NCBI GenBank assembly: GCA_963847665.1
Contig: CAWKAO010000002.1
Location: 496,001-560,000 of the forward strand
Source: CAWKAO01 sp963847665
Lineage (GTDB): Bacteria; Actinomycetota; Humimicrobiia; Humimicrobiales; Humimicrobiaceae
Length of the DNA: 64,000 bases
Reading direction: 5' to 3'
Below the pieces are notes generated by a model that did no database searches, was not told the origin of the DNA, and worked only from the letters and a program-made list of their open reading frames with translations. The position numbers and the translations under genes are program-made. Positions 46,184 to 56,204 of the stretch are shown here, in pieces (positions within the stretch are counted from its first letter, which is position 1; each line of letters begins with the position of its first letter).

Positions 46184-48379
46184 TCAATCCGGCGCAACAA
46201 GTAATTCTCTCAGACCCGTATATCTGTTTTCAACAGAATTCCTGTTAACTGCAATTCCTATTGCTTTTTTACTACCAATCAGGATAGCTACTTCCCTTGC
46301 TCTTGTGATCGCAGTGTAAAGAAGGTTTTTCTGTAGAAGCATGTAATGTGATGTCAGTATCGGAATTATTACACATTTAAATTCGGAACCCTGGGATTTA
46401 TGTATAGAAATAGCATATGAAAGGCTTATCTCATCCAGTTCATAAAAATCATATGATACCTTCCTGCCTTCAAAGTCTATTACGACTTCTTGTACCTCAA
46501 AATCTATTAAATCTATAAAACCTATATCCCCGTTAAAGACTTCCTTTTCATAATTATTTCTTAATTGTATGACTTTATCGTTCAGCCTGTATTCGATTGA
46601 CCCCCTTATTATCTTTTTTTTATTTTTGTTCAGTTTTTCCTGGATCCTTGAATTTAAATTTATTACACCTACAGCTCCCCTGTTTGTAGGTACAATTACC
46701 TGCACATCATTTCGAACATCATACTGGAAAGATCTGGGTATTTTTTCAATTAAAAGATCTAAGATGATATCTATTACTGCTTCAGGTTCAGTTTTCTCTA
46801 GAAAATAAAAATCTTTATATTTAGAATTGGATAAAACAGGAAAAATGCCATCCCTTATCCTGTGGGCGTTATATAATATCTGACTTTTTCCTCCCTGTCT
46901 ATAAATATAATTTAATCTTACTACATTGAAGACTTCAGAATTAATAATATCTGCAAGTACATTCCCTGGACCGACCGCAGGAAGCTGGTCGATATCACCG
47001 ACAAGTATCAGATTAGAACTGTCTTTTACTGCGTTTAGGAGGGCTTTGAATAGCCTTATATCCATCATTGAAGCCTCATCTATTATTATAAGATCTGCTT
47101 CGAGCTGGTCTGTCTCATTTTTTAGAAATTTATTTAATTTAGGCTGATATTTTAAAAGCCTGTGAATAGTTTTTGCTTCGACTCCGGTGGCTTCAGTCAA
47201 TCTTTTTGAAGCTCTGCCTGTCGGAGCTGCAATAAGTACTTTTTTTTCATTTCTCCTGTAGTATTCTATTATGATATTTAAGATTGTACTTTTTCCGGTA
47301 CCTGGGCTTCCTGTGATTATCAATAACTTTTCAGTCACTGCTTTTTTAACTGCATCTGTTTGAGTTTCGTCTAGCTCTATTTCCTTTATACCTGCTATAA
47401 TATCGACTTCAGCGCCAATAGTGTTATTATCGTTTAATAGGCTAGCCTCTAAAGATTTTTTGTCATTTCCATTTTCCTTATAATCTCTGATCTTAATAAG
47501 CTTCATTGCAGTTGTTACTTCATCATCATAAATATTTTTAAGATAGATCCTGTCGCTGTCGCACCTTTTTGTGATCTTACCATCATCCACAAGTCCTGAA
47601 ATAGCGGACCTTATTGATGCATCACCAACATCCATCAATTCGATGGCAGATGTTACCAGTTCTTCTTCCGGATAATAGCAATTTCCGGAATCTGTTATCT
47701 GGTTCAATAAATAAATGACACCTGATTTTATCCGGAAAACAGAATCTTTATCTATTCCGATATTTTCAGCTATTCTGTCTGCAGTCTTAAAACCTATTCC
47801 CCTCACATCCTCTATCATCTTATACGGATTGGATTTAAGGACCGAAATAGAATTATCACCATAGAATGAGAATATTTTTGCCGCATAATTATTACTGACA
47901 CCATAAGATTGCATAAAGATTATTATTTCTCTTATATCTTTTTGTTTTTTCCACTCATTTTTAATAAGAATTATCCTTTTTTTAGCAAGACCTTCAATTT
48001 CATTTAATTTATCAGGTTCTTCATCCAGTATCTTCAGAGTACTTGTTTTAAATTTTTTAACGATCCTTTTCGCTATTACTGGACCTATCCCTTTTATCAT
48101 TCCTGAACCAAGATACTTTTCAATTCCTTCTTCAGTCACAGGAACAAGTACCTGAAAACTATCTATTTCGAATTGTCTACCATATTTTTTATTTATTGTC
48201 CATTTCCCCTTAACAGATAATCTCTCGCCTGGTTGAAGTTCTATTGCATATCCAACAGCAGTGATAAGATCGCTGCTGTCTTCACAACGGATTTTGCATA
48301 TCAAATAATCGTTATCGGGGTTGCGGTAAAGAATCCTCTCGATATTCCCTATTATATTTTCAAGGCTGGTTTTATCCAT
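46184..48379 (-). CDS. recD2: RecD2-type DNA helicase
   Basis: ATP-dependent 5'-3' helicase of the RecD2/RecD-like family that works without RecBC. The N-terminal region has an OB-like part and helix-hairpin-helix repeats (GIGPVIAKRI, GIGFKTADRIAENIG). Walker A is GSPGTGKST, Walker B IIDEASMMD, followed by GDIDQLPAVGPG. The C-terminus has the UvrD-like SYAISIHKSQGSEF and YTAITRA. Length is 731. It starts 3 bases after proS. Confidence 0.94.
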   Translation of the reverse strand: MDKTSLENIIGNIERILYRNPDNDYLICKIRCEDSSDLITAVGYAIELQPGERLSVKGKWTINKKYGRQFEIDSFQVLVPVTEEGIEKYLGSGMIKGIGPVIAKRIVKKFKTSTLKILDEEPDKLNEIEGLAKKRIILIKNEWKKQKDIREIIIFMQSYGVSNNYAAKIFSFYGDNSISVLKSNPYKMIEDVRGIGFKTADRIAENIGIDKDSVFRIKSGVIYLLNQITDSGNCYYPEEELVTSAIELMDVGDASIRSAISGLVDDGKITKRCDSDRIYLKNIYDDEVTTAMKLIKIRDYKENGNDKKSLEASLLNDNNTIGAEVDIIAGIKEIELDETQTDAVKKAVTEKLLIITGSPGTGKSTILNIIIEYYRRNEKKVLIAAPTGRASKRLTEATGVEAKTIHRLLKYQPKLNKFLKNETDQLEADLIIIDEASMMDIRLFKALLNAVKDSSNLILVGDIDQLPAVGPGNVLADIINSEVFNVVRLNYIYRQGGKSQILYNAHRIRDGIFPVLSNSKYKDFYFLEKTEPEAVIDIILDLLIEKIPRSFQYDVRNDVQVIVPTNRGAVGVINLNSRIQEKLNKNKKKIIRGSIEYRLNDKVIQLRNNYEKEVFNGDIGFIDLIDFEVQEVVIDFEGRKVSYDFYELDEISLSYAISIHKSQGSEFKCVIIPILTSHYMLLQKNLLYTAITRAREVAILIGSKKAIGIAVNRNSVENRYTGLRELLVAPD

Positions 48380-48382
48380 TTT

Positions 48383-50122
48383 TTAGAAAATGTTTTTTTT
48401 AGGGTATTCTTTAATAAAATCTATTGCTTCTTCGGTTTTCATTTTTAGTTTTGTACCATCTTTTCTTAATTCCAATTCCAGTTCTTTATCTTCTATATAG
48501 TTTTTACCCAGTATGATCTTTACAGGTATACCGATAAGATCAGAATCCTTAAATTTAACCCCGGCCCTTACCGGTCTGTCGTCAAATATCACTTCTATAT
48601 CCTCCTCCTGCAGTCTTCTGTATACTTCTTCTGCTGATTCGGCGATCTTTTCGTCCTCTATATTTATTGCTATTAAGTTGACAATAAAAGGAGCTACTGA
48701 GATCGGCCAGATAATTCCTTTTTCATCAAATAATTGTTCAATAGATGCAGCTATTATCCTGCTTATCCCGAAACCATAACAACCCATTATTATTGGTTTT
48801 AGTGCCCCCTTGGCATCGAGAAACAACGCATTCATCTTTTCACTGTATTTAGTTCCCAGCTTAAAAATATGGCCTACTTCTATACCTTTGTCATACTTGA
48901 GTATACTCCCGCATTTTATACAGAGGTCGCCTTCAGAAGGAAAACTAAAATCTCCCCAATAGTCCACCTTAAAATCCCTGGGCTGATTTACATTTTTTAT
49001 ATGATGATCTTTTTTATTTGCTCCTGCTATAAAGACCTTATTTTCTATAATAGAATTATCTGCATAAACTTTGATCTCTGGAGGTAGGCCCACTGGTCCC
49101 AGATATCCGATAACAAGCCCTCTATTTTCTTCATCCTTATCGATAAAATAAAACTTGTTTCCTGCATATTTTTCAATCTTTGCCAAATTCAGTTCTCTGT
49201 CACCTCTTATTAATACCGCTATGAGATTATTTTTATGATCCTTTAAGACCATTGTCTTTAAAATATCCTCGGGAGATACTTTTAACATCCCTGTAAGAGA
49301 TCTAATTGTTGTCACATTGGGAGTATATATCTCCTCGACTTCTTTTATACCGCTTGTCATTTTATTTTTTTTATCATTACCTGTAGTGTTTTTTCTGTGA
49401 TATTCGAAATCTGCCATCTCAAAGTTTGCAGCATAACCACATTCCGGGCAATATACCAGCTCGTCTTCACCGTTAGCAGCAAGTATTATGAACTCATGGG
49501 AAAATTTACCTCCTATTATTCCGGAATCCGCCTCAACAGTAAAATACTTCAGGTTTAACCTTTCTAGGATATTTGAATAGCACTTATACATCTTTTTATA
49601 AATATCATCCAGTTCATTTTCTGTTCCGGAAAAACTGTAGGCATCTTTCATAATAAATTCTCTAGCTCTCAGGATACCGTACCTCGGCCTTATCTCATCC
49701 CTGAATTTGACCTGTATCTGGTACAGGTTTTTTGGCATATCTTTATAAGATTTTATATCGAGATGTGAAAGATAAGTGATCAATTCCTCATGGGTAGGCC
49801 CAAGGCAAAATTCCCTATCATTTCTATCTTTTAACCTGAACAGTTCCGCACCATATTTATACCACCTTTCAGACTGCATCCAGAGATCCGCAGGCTGTAT
49901 TACCGGCATCAAGAGTTCAATGGCACCTGCTCTGTCCATCTCTTCCCTGACTATTTTTTCTATCTTTTTTAAGACCCTGTTCCCGAGAGGTAGAAAAGAA
50001 TATATACCTGAAGCTATCTTTCTTATCAGGCTTGCCCTGAGACACAACGAATAACTTGGTATCTCTGAGCTGCTGGAATCTTCCTTTGCAGTATTAATAT
50101 AATATTCTGAAAATCTTACCAC
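48383..50122 (-). CDS. proS: Prolyl-tRNA synthetase
   Basis: Bacterial-type class II ProRS of 579 residues. Motif 2 is RPRYGILRAREF, followed by MKDAYSF, and motif 3 is GCYGFGISRIIAA. Between them lies an editing (INS) domain, roughly residues 225-385, that hydrolyses mischarged Ala-tRNA. It follows ispG by 46 bases, the usual uppS...rseP-ispG-proS order. Confidence 0.96.
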   Translation of the reverse strand: MVRFSEYYINTAKEDSSSSEIPSYSLCLRASLIRKIASGIYSFLPLGNRVLKKIEKIVREEMDRAGAIELLMPVIQPADLWMQSERWYKYGAELFRLKDRNDREFCLGPTHEELITYLSHLDIKSYKDMPKNLYQIQVKFRDEIRPRYGILRAREFIMKDAYSFSGTENELDDIYKKMYKCYSNILERLNLKYFTVEADSGIIGGKFSHEFIILAANGEDELVYCPECGYAANFEMADFEYHRKNTTGNDKKNKMTSGIKEVEEIYTPNVTTIRSLTGMLKVSPEDILKTMVLKDHKNNLIAVLIRGDRELNLAKIEKYAGNKFYFIDKDEENRGLVIGYLGPVGLPPEIKVYADNSIIENKVFIAGANKKDHHIKNVNQPRDFKVDYWGDFSFPSEGDLCIKCGSILKYDKGIEVGHIFKLGTKYSEKMNALFLDAKGALKPIIMGCYGFGISRIIAASIEQLFDEKGIIWPISVAPFIVNLIAINIEDEKIAESAEEVYRRLQEEDIEVIFDDRPVRAGVKFKDSDLIGIPVKIILGKNYIEDKELELELRKDGTKLKMKTEEAIDFIKEYPKKNIF

Positions 50123-50168
50123 CTGTGACCCTCCTGGTTATTTTTATACTTTTAAAACAACAATTTCA

Positions 50169-51233
50169 TTATTTTAATAATTTAGCAAGTTCTCCTTCAA
50201 AATCTTTTAAAACATCTGATAGGTCAGATCTCTTTATAATATTGCCTTTTACAAATATTGCCGCTTTTTTTTTGCCAAATGCTATACCTATATCTGCATC
50301 TTTTGCTTCGCCTGGTCCATTTACAATACATCCCATCACTGCTATTTTTAAATGTTTTTTGACAGAAAATATTTTTTCTTCTACATCCTTGACCAGGCTC
50401 TTTAGATCTACTTCTGTCCTCCCGCAGGTCGGACAGCTTATAAGTTCGGGGCGCTCATGCCTGATATCAAGACTTGACAATATATCAAAACCTGCAATTA
50501 CTTCAGACAGGGAACTTTCTGTAAGCGAGACCCTTATTGTGTCCCCGATTCCCTCAAAAAGAAGGATCCCTATCCCCACTGCTGATTTGATGGAACCCTT
50601 TAAAAGTGGCCCTGCTTCAGTAATCCCCAGATGTAAAGGATAATCAAATTTTTCTGAAAGTCTTTTATAAATATGAACAGTGTCCATAACTGACGATGCT
50701 TTTGCGGAGATCTTAAAATTATGAAATCCAAGATTTTCCAGTATTGAGACTGAATCAGCAACACTTTCCAATAAAGAATCAGTGATGGCCCCCCTGTTTT
50801 TTTTAAGAATATTTTTTTCTATGGAACCTGAATTGACTCCAATACGAATAGCAGATTTTTTTTCCTTTGCTTTTTCGACTACCTTCACAAGTCTTTCTTT
50901 GCTACCGATATTGCCAGGGTTTATTCTTACACATTCAACACCAGCTTCAAGAGCCTCAATCGCAAGATTATGGTCAAAATGTATATCGCCAACAACCGGT
51001 ACCTTAAATATTTTTTCACGAATCAATATTTTTAGATCATTTATGGCAGATTTATCAGGTACTGCTATCCTTATTATCTCACAACCGTAATCTTGAAGAA
51101 TTTCTACTTCTGATCTGACAGCTTTGTGATCATTTATTTTGTTCTTTAACATCGATTGAACAGGGATAGGGTTTGATCCGCCTATTTTTAATTTTCCCAG
51201 TTTTATCTCTACAGTCTTCTTTCTTTCTATCAT
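50169..51233 (-). CDS. ispG: 4-hydroxy-3-methylbut-2-en-1-yl diphosphate synthase (flavodoxin)
   Basis: Penultimate MEP-pathway step, an iron-sulfur enzyme. A TIM-barrel N-part has VQSMLKN, GDIHFDH and RINPGN. The cluster cysteines are in SCPTCGR and GCIVNGPGE. I prefer the ATG at 51233, which has AGGAAGG upstream and begins MIERKKTVEI; an in-frame ATG at 51290 adds 19 residues. Partner enzyme ispH is at 21.5 kb. Confidence 0.95.
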   Translation of the reverse strand: MIERKKTVEIKLGKLKIGGSNPIPVQSMLKNKINDHKAVRSEVEILQDYGCEIIRIAVPDKSAINDLKILIREKIFKVPVVGDIHFDHNLAIEALEAGVECVRINPGNIGSKERLVKVVEKAKEKKSAIRIGVNSGSIEKNILKKNRGAITDSLLESVADSVSILENLGFHNFKISAKASSVMDTVHIYKRLSEKFDYPLHLGITEAGPLLKGSIKSAVGIGILLFEGIGDTIRVSLTESSLSEVIAGFDILSSLDIRHERPELISCPTCGRTEVDLKSLVKDVEEKIFSVKKHLKIAVMGCIVNGPGEAKDADIGIAFGKKKAAIFVKGNIIKRSDLSDVLKDFEGELAKLLK

Positions 51234-51326
51234 CTTCGATTTTATACCTTCCTGGGTTTTTTGGTTTTTAAAATCATACAGATGAGGCATCCCCGGTAAA
51301 ATTACAAATCTATAACTCTTTTATCT

Positions 51327-52394
51327 TCACATACTTGGAAGCCTGAAAGGTGTTATAATATCGAAAATAAGTCCTATCAGTAGCAAAGATACTATAAAAA
51401 CAATACCTATAGTATTGTACACCTCTACGAACTTTCTGGGGACCGGTCTTCTTATTATAGCTTCGATGATTATTATTAAAATATGTCCCCCGTCAACCGG
51501 TAAGATAGGTAAAAAATTTCCAAATGCTATTAGTAGTGAGACTAACCCGACAAATAAAATAAAATTCTGGTAACCCATTGCTACCGACTGCTGGAAAATA
51601 CTGACTACTCCTATTGGGGAAGCAGGGCGTGCTTCAGAAAATGGGATCTGTCCCGAAAAGAGCATGCCGAATAGTTTTACATAAGAGACCGTAATATCCC
51701 ATGTCATTGTGAAACTTTGTTTTATTATCTGTAAAATACCAAGTTTTACTTTTTCAGCCTGGGGGCTTACCCCGAGAAAACCTTCGTTATTGACACTATT
51801 TAATTTAGCCAGGATATCTATTTTTACTTCATCCCTCAATAAGGTATAGGTCACGATTTCACCAGGATGTTCTTTAGTCAATCTTGAAAAATCTTCCCAG
51901 GTTTCTATCGGCTCACCGTTCAGGGCGATCACCTCATCGTTTATCTTGAACCCGGATATCTCTGCCGGTGAATCAGGCTGGATGTAATCAATAGTATTAT
52001 TGGCAACATATACTCCCATTGAAAGAAAGATCATTATAAGGATGATGGTCAATATTATATTAAATATTCCTCCACCGCTTATAACCAGAAATTTTTTCCA
52101 GAAAGGTTTTACATAAAATGCTCTATCCTTCATTCCCTCAGGTATCTTTTCACTCCTATCCATCCCGAGGATCTTATTATAACCTCCAAGAGGAATAGCA
52201 CTTATACCATACTGGGTCCCGCTTTTTTTTGATTTGAATTTCAGTATCTTTGGTCCAAATCCAATAAAAAACTCAAGTACGTGCATCCTGGTTATTAATG
52301 CAAAGACAAAATGACCTAATTCATGTACAAGTACAATAATCGAAAAGCCGATTATTGCAATGATGTACTGTAAGACGATATTAAAAGTATCCAT
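51327..52394 (-). CDS. rseP: RseP-family site-2 metalloprotease
   Basis: Intramembrane zinc protease cutting anti-sigma factors or signal peptides. The zinc motif HELGH is in the first helix (about residue 25). A single PDZ domain lies at about residues 125-205 (GFKINDEVIALNGEPI), and the third ligand is in PVDGGHI. Four transmembrane helices, 355 residues. cdsA and dxr, usually between uppS and rseP, are absent; only 61 bases separate them here. Confidence 0.94.
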   Translation of the reverse strand: MDTFNIVLQYIIAIIGFSIIVLVHELGHFVFALITRMHVLEFFIGFGPKILKFKSKKSGTQYGISAIPLGGYNKILGMDRSEKIPEGMKDRAFYVKPFWKKFLVISGGGIFNIILTIILIMIFLSMGVYVANNTIDYIQPDSPAEISGFKINDEVIALNGEPIETWEDFSRLTKEHPGEIVTYTLLRDEVKIDILAKLNSVNNEGFLGVSPQAEKVKLGILQIIKQSFTMTWDITVSYVKLFGMLFSGQIPFSEARPASPIGVVSIFQQSVAMGYQNFILFVGLVSLLIAFGNFLPILPVDGGHILIIIIEAIIRRPVPRKFVEVYNTIGIVFIVSLLLIGLIFDIITPFRLPSM

Positions 52395-52455
52395 TTTTAT
52401 TTAAACTCTTAGAACTCTTAGCGACGGACTATTTGTCTTATGCTTTTTAAAATTA

Positions 52456-53217
52456 TTACTTCCCAAATCTCCTGGTTCTTTTTTGAAAATCACTGATAGC
52501 TTTATAAAAATCAGCTCTTTTAAAATCGGGCCATAGCGTTTTTGTAAAATATAATTCTGTATAGGCTATCTGCCAAAGTAAAAAATTACTTACCCGGTAC
52601 TCCCCGCTTGTGCGTATTAGAAGATCCGGATCAGGGATTCCGGCAGTATACAGATGATCAGAAAAAATGGCGTCATCGAGTTTTATTAAGTTTGATCTCT
52701 TTTCTTCATCAGGCAATGAGGCTATTCTTTTTACTGCATCTAATATTTCCTGTCTTGCTCCGTAACTGAAAGCTATATTAAAAAAGACACCTGTATTGTT
52801 TTTTGTTTTTATTTCAGAGTCCTCAAAGACTTTTAAAATCTTTTCAGGTATTGCCTCCCGCTGGCCTATTAGACTCAACCTGACATTATTTTTTATCATT
52901 CCATCCAGTTCCAGTTTAAGTACCTCAACAAAAAGAATCATCAGCTCTTTTACTTCTTTTTCCGGCCTCTGCCAGTTTTCACTTGAAAAAGAAAAAGCTG
53001 TCAGGTATTTAATACCGAGGTCCTTGCATGCCATAACGATTTTTCTTAAGACTTCAGCACCTTTTCTGTGCCCAAAAATCTTGGGGATCTGATGTTTTAC
53101 CGCCCATCTTCCATTTCCATCCATTATTATTGCGACATGTTTAGGAATGATTCCCTTTTTTAATGTTTCTAGTGCGAGATTCTTAGAAGAAGCGTTTGAA
53201 TATACAGAAGCGTTCAA
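52456..53217 (-). CDS. uppS: Isoprenyl (undecaprenyl-type) diphosphate synthase
   Basis: Cis-prenyltransferase that makes the lipid carrier for peptidoglycan. The catalytic Asp is in IIMDGNGRWA. LIRTSGEYRVSNFLLWQIAYTEL and LWPDF close the active site. 253 residues. The chain product could be C50 rather than C55 in Actinomycetota. It follows frr by 10 bases. Confidence 0.95.
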   Translation of the reverse strand: MNASVYSNASSKNLALETLKKGIIPKHVAIIMDGNGRWAVKHQIPKIFGHRKGAEVLRKIVMACKDLGIKYLTAFSFSSENWQRPEKEVKELMILFVEVLKLELDGMIKNNVRLSLIGQREAIPEKILKVFEDSEIKTKNNTGVFFNIAFSYGARQEILDAVKRIASLPDEEKRSNLIKLDDAIFSDHLYTAGIPDPDLLIRTSGEYRVSNFLLWQIAYTELYFTKTLWPDFKRADFYKAISDFQKRTRRFGK

Positions 53218-53227
53218 AACTATGACC

Positions 53228-53794
53228 CTACACTTCCATGATTTCCTTTTCTTTTAATTCCAGTGCTTCATTTATCTTTTCTATAAAACCATCAGTGATA
53301 TCCTGGACCTTCTTATGGTACTCTTTAGAATCATCTTCAGTGATCTCTTTATCATTTTCGAGTTTCTTTAGCTCATCATTTATTTCTCTTCTTATGTTTC
53401 TTATAGAGACCCTGCCATCTTCTGCAAGTTTTTTTATAAGTTTTACAAGTTCATGTCTTCTTTCTTCATTAAGTTGAGGGATACTAAGCCTCACCACTGT
53501 ACCATCATTTGAAGGATTTAAACCAAGGTCAGATCCAAGGATCTGTTTTTCTATCTCTTTAATGAATTTTGCCTCATACGGTGCAATAACAAGTGTCCTT
53601 GCTTCAGGTACACTTATATTGGCGATAAATTTCAGTTGTGTTTTGGATCCATAGTAATCAATAAAGATCCTATCAAGAATAGCTGCTGAAGCTCTTCCTG
53701 TCCTTATTGTATTGAACTCGTGCTGTGTACCTTCAATGGCACTTTTCATTTTCTTTTCACATTCTAATAGAAGTTGGTCTTTGATATCAATCAC
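53228..53794 (-). CDS. frr: Ribosome recycling factor
   Basis: Splits post-termination ribosomes with EF-G. NTIRTGRASAAILDRI and the C-terminal helix segments VSIRNIRREIND and ITEDDSKEYHKKVQDITD mark the family. 188 residues. It overlaps pyrH by 8 bases. Confidence 0.97.
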   Translation of the reverse strand: MIDIKDQLLLECEKKMKSAIEGTQHEFNTIRTGRASAAILDRIFIDYYGSKTQLKFIANISVPEARTLVIAPYEAKFIKEIEKQILGSDLGLNPSNDGTVVRLSIPQLNEERRHELVKLIKKLAEDGRVSIRNIRREINDELKKLENDKEITEDDSKEYHKKVQDITDGFIEKINEALELKEKEIMEV

Positions 53795-54518
53795 CCCTTG
53801 TAACTAATGTCCCTATTTTTTCACCCATAACGACCTTTTTTATATTACCAGATTTTTTTATATCAAAAACAACGATCGGCAGATTGTTTTCCATACATAA
53901 AGAGGTAGCCGTTGAATCGAGTATCCTGAGATCTTTTTCAAGGACCTCTAAATAAGTCATTTCCTGAAATTTTTTCGCATCTTGAAATTTTGTGGGGTCC
54001 TTATCATATACGCCATCTACCTTTGTTGCCTTAAAAAGAATTTCAGCATTTATCTCAAGTGCTCTTAGGGCAGCGGCAGTGTCAGTAGAAAAATATGGAT
54101 TTCCGGTACCGCCTGCAAAAATGACAACTCTTTTTTTCTCAAGATGCCTTACAGCCCTCCTTCTAATGAAGGGTTCTGCGATCTCCTGCATGCTTATAGA
54201 AGAAAGGACTCTTGTCAATATTCCCTTTTTTTCCATTGCATCCTGAAGCCCGAGAGCATTCATCACTGTTGCAAGCATCCCTATATAATCTGCTGTCGTT
54301 CTATCCATACCTTTTTCACTTGCCTCTATCCCTCGCCAGAAATTACCGCCTCCGATGACTATGGCTATCTCCACACCTAGTTCAAGGACATCTTTTAATT
54401 CTTCTGCAATATCATTTATTACTTTTGGATTCATTCCAAAAGAGGACCCCGACATCAAGGCTTCGCCGCTTATTTTTAAAAGTATCCTTTTATATTTAGA
54501 ACTGTTTTTATCGTTCAT
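53787..54518 (-). CDS. pyrH: UMP kinase
   Basis: Amino-acid-kinase-fold enzyme phosphorylating UMP. LLKISGEALMSG, GGGNFWRG, RRAVRHLEKKRVVIFAGGTGNPYFSTDTAAALRA is the central signature (shown in part) and ATKVDGVYDKDP the nucleotide site. 243 residues. Lies in the standard rpsB-tsf-pyrH-frr order. Confidence 0.95.
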   Translation of the reverse strand: MNDKNSSKYKRILLKISGEALMSGSSFGMNPKVINDIAEELKDVLELGVEIAIVIGGGNFWRGIEASEKGMDRTTADYIGMLATVMNALGLQDAMEKKGILTRVLSSISMQEIAEPFIRRRAVRHLEKKRVVIFAGGTGNPYFSTDTAAALRALEINAEILFKATKVDGVYDKDPTKFQDAKKFQEMTYLEVLEKDLRILDSTATSLCMENNLPIVVFDIKKSGNIKKVVMGEKIGTLVTRGD

Positions 54519-54537
54519 ATTTACAGATCATCAAACA

Positions 54538-55146
54538 TCAATCAATTGCTTCTGTCTCACCAAGGACCCATCTGACAAATCTTTTTACGACGATGTTCTC
54601 CCCAATGAGTGCTATCTTTTCATTAATAAAATCTTTTACAGTTACATCATTATTCTTGACGAACGGTTGTTCAAGAAGACAATTCTCCTGATAATATTTG
54701 GCAATTTTACCTTCTGCTATTTTATCAATGACATTTTCAGGTTTACCTTCATTCAGGGCCTGTTTTTTATAGATCTCTTTTTCCTGTTCGATCACATTTT
54801 TTGGTATTTCCTGGCTGGATACATATATTGGTGAAGCGGCAGCTATGTGCAAAGCAATATTATGAGAAAGGTCTTTAAAGACTTCATTTTTGGCTACAAA
54901 ATCTGTTTCACAATTGATCTCGAGCATAACCCCTATCTTCGAGCCAAGATGGATATATGTATCAATGATACCCTCCCTGGTAGGTCTGGTAGCTTTTTTC
55001 GCTGCTTTATCAAGGCCTTTTTCCCTTAAATAATCCTGTGCTTTTTCATAATTTCCCTTACATTCTAAAAGAGCTTTTTTACAGTCCATCATACCTACAC
55101 CGCTTTTAGCCCTTAATTTTTTTACCATTTCAGCATTTATTTCCAT
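54538..55146 (-). CDS. tsf: Elongation factor Ts (short form)
   Basis: Nucleotide exchange factor of EF-Tu. The N-terminal UBA-like part (LRAKSGVGMMDCKKAL) and the core INCETDFVAKNE are typical. At 202 residues it is the short single-core form, as in Thermus or Thermotoga. Many Actinomycetota have about 270 residues with two core subdomains, so this one is reduced. Confidence 0.95.
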   Translation of the reverse strand: MEINAEMVKKLRAKSGVGMMDCKKALLECKGNYEKAQDYLREKGLDKAAKKATRPTREGIIDTYIHLGSKIGVMLEINCETDFVAKNEVFKDLSHNIALHIAAASPIYVSSQEIPKNVIEQEKEIYKKQALNEGKPENVIDKIAEGKIAKYYQENCLLEQPFVKNNDVTVKDFINEKIALIGENIVVKRFVRWVLGETEAID

Positions 55147-55198
55147 TTTTCCTCCAAAAATTTAATATTTTAAAAATCTTATGATAAGCAGAAAATCA

Positions 55199-56032
55199 TT
55201 AGGCTGTGTTGTCTTCTCCTGCAAGAGTGTCTTCTCCAGGCGGAATATCTTTACCAACCTTATCAGTTTCTTCAATGACTTCTTCCTGCTTTAATTCTTT
55301 TTCCTTTTTACTTTTTTGCTCTTTTGCTTGAGGATCAGTTTTTAAATACTCTTCCCTACCTTTTTTTACTGCCTCACTTATTACATTAGTTATCAGACCG
55401 CATGACCTTATGGCATCATCATTACCAGGAATAAGATAATCGATATCATCAGGATCACAATTAGTATCAACAATCGCAACAATAGGTATGCCTAATTTTT
55501 TAGCCTCTTCTACTGCAATTACTTCTTTATGGGGATCGATTATATACAGAAGGTCCGGAAGTCTTTTCATGTTTCTAATGCCACCCATATTATTTATCAA
55601 TTTATCATATTCTTTTCTTATTCTTAGCACTTCCGTCTTGGTAAGCATTTCAAATGTACCAGATTCTTCCATATTTTCTATTTCAGAGATCCTCTTGACC
55701 CTTGAACTTATGGTCTTGAAATTTGTGAGTGCCCCTCCCAACCATCTGTTTTGTACATAAGGCATATCACAATCTTTTGCATTTTCTTCGATTATATCCT
55801 GGATCTGTTTTTTAGTACCTACAAATAGGACAACACCACCGTTTGCAACTACATCTTTTACATGATTATATGCTTCAATCAATAGCTGAAGTGTCTGTTG
55901 AAGATCGATAATATATATGCCGTTTTTTTCAGCAAATATATATCTTTTCATCTTGGGGTTCCATCTTCTTGTCTGATGGCCGAAGTGAACTCCTACTTCA
56001 AGGAGTTGCTTCATAGTAACAATATTATCCAT
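55199..56032 (-). CDS. rpsB: 30S ribosomal protein S2
   Basis: Small-subunit protein. MKQLLEVGVHFGHQTRRWNPKM at the start (signature), NRWLGGALTNFKTI and PIVAIVDTNCDPD. The last 45 residues are a charged, low-complexity tail not needed for the fold. AGGAGG precedes the ATG. A structured leader with its own promoter lies upstream. Confidence 0.97.
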   Translation of the reverse strand: MDNIVTMKQLLEVGVHFGHQTRRWNPKMKRYIFAEKNGIYIIDLQQTLQLLIEAYNHVKDVVANGGVVLFVGTKKQIQDIIEENAKDCDMPYVQNRWLGGALTNFKTISSRVKRISEIENMEESGTFEMLTKTEVLRIRKEYDKLINNMGGIRNMKRLPDLLYIIDPHKEVIAVEEAKKLGIPIVAIVDTNCDPDDIDYLIPGNDDAIRSCGLITNVISEAVKKGREEYLKTDPQAKEQKSKKEKELKQEEVIEETDKVGKDIPPGEDTLAGEDNTA

Positions 56033-56068
56033 TCTATTGCCTCCTGTTGGCTTATGGTTTTTCCTCTA

Positions 56069-56111
56069 TCACTTTAACTTTTATGTGGTCACCACAGTGC
56101 TACAAGTGATA
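56069..56111 (-). promoter_or_regulatory. Structured rpsB leader element, possible S2 autoregulatory site
   Basis: Between the predicted promoter and rpsB, ATCACTT pairs with AAGTGAT (56105-56111 and 56069-56075), enclosing a GTGG-TGA-CCAC hairpin (56086-56096). Position and form suggest a ribosomal-protein leader bound by S2, known in other bacteria. This is inferred, not matched to a model. Confidence 0.45.
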
Positions 56112-56130
56112 TGTGTAATTTAACGCTAAA

Positions 56131-56159
56131 TTTTAGCATAATCTATTTTTTAGAGCAAA
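56131..56159 (-). promoter_or_regulatory. Probable rpsB promoter
   Basis: On the - strand -35 TTGCTC (56154-56159), 17-base spacer, extended -10 TGCTAAAAT (-10 at 56131-56136). Confidence 0.55.
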
Positions 56160-56204
56160 TAATAAGAATATAAAATTACTTCTATTTTTTAACTGAGGAT
56201 TTTT

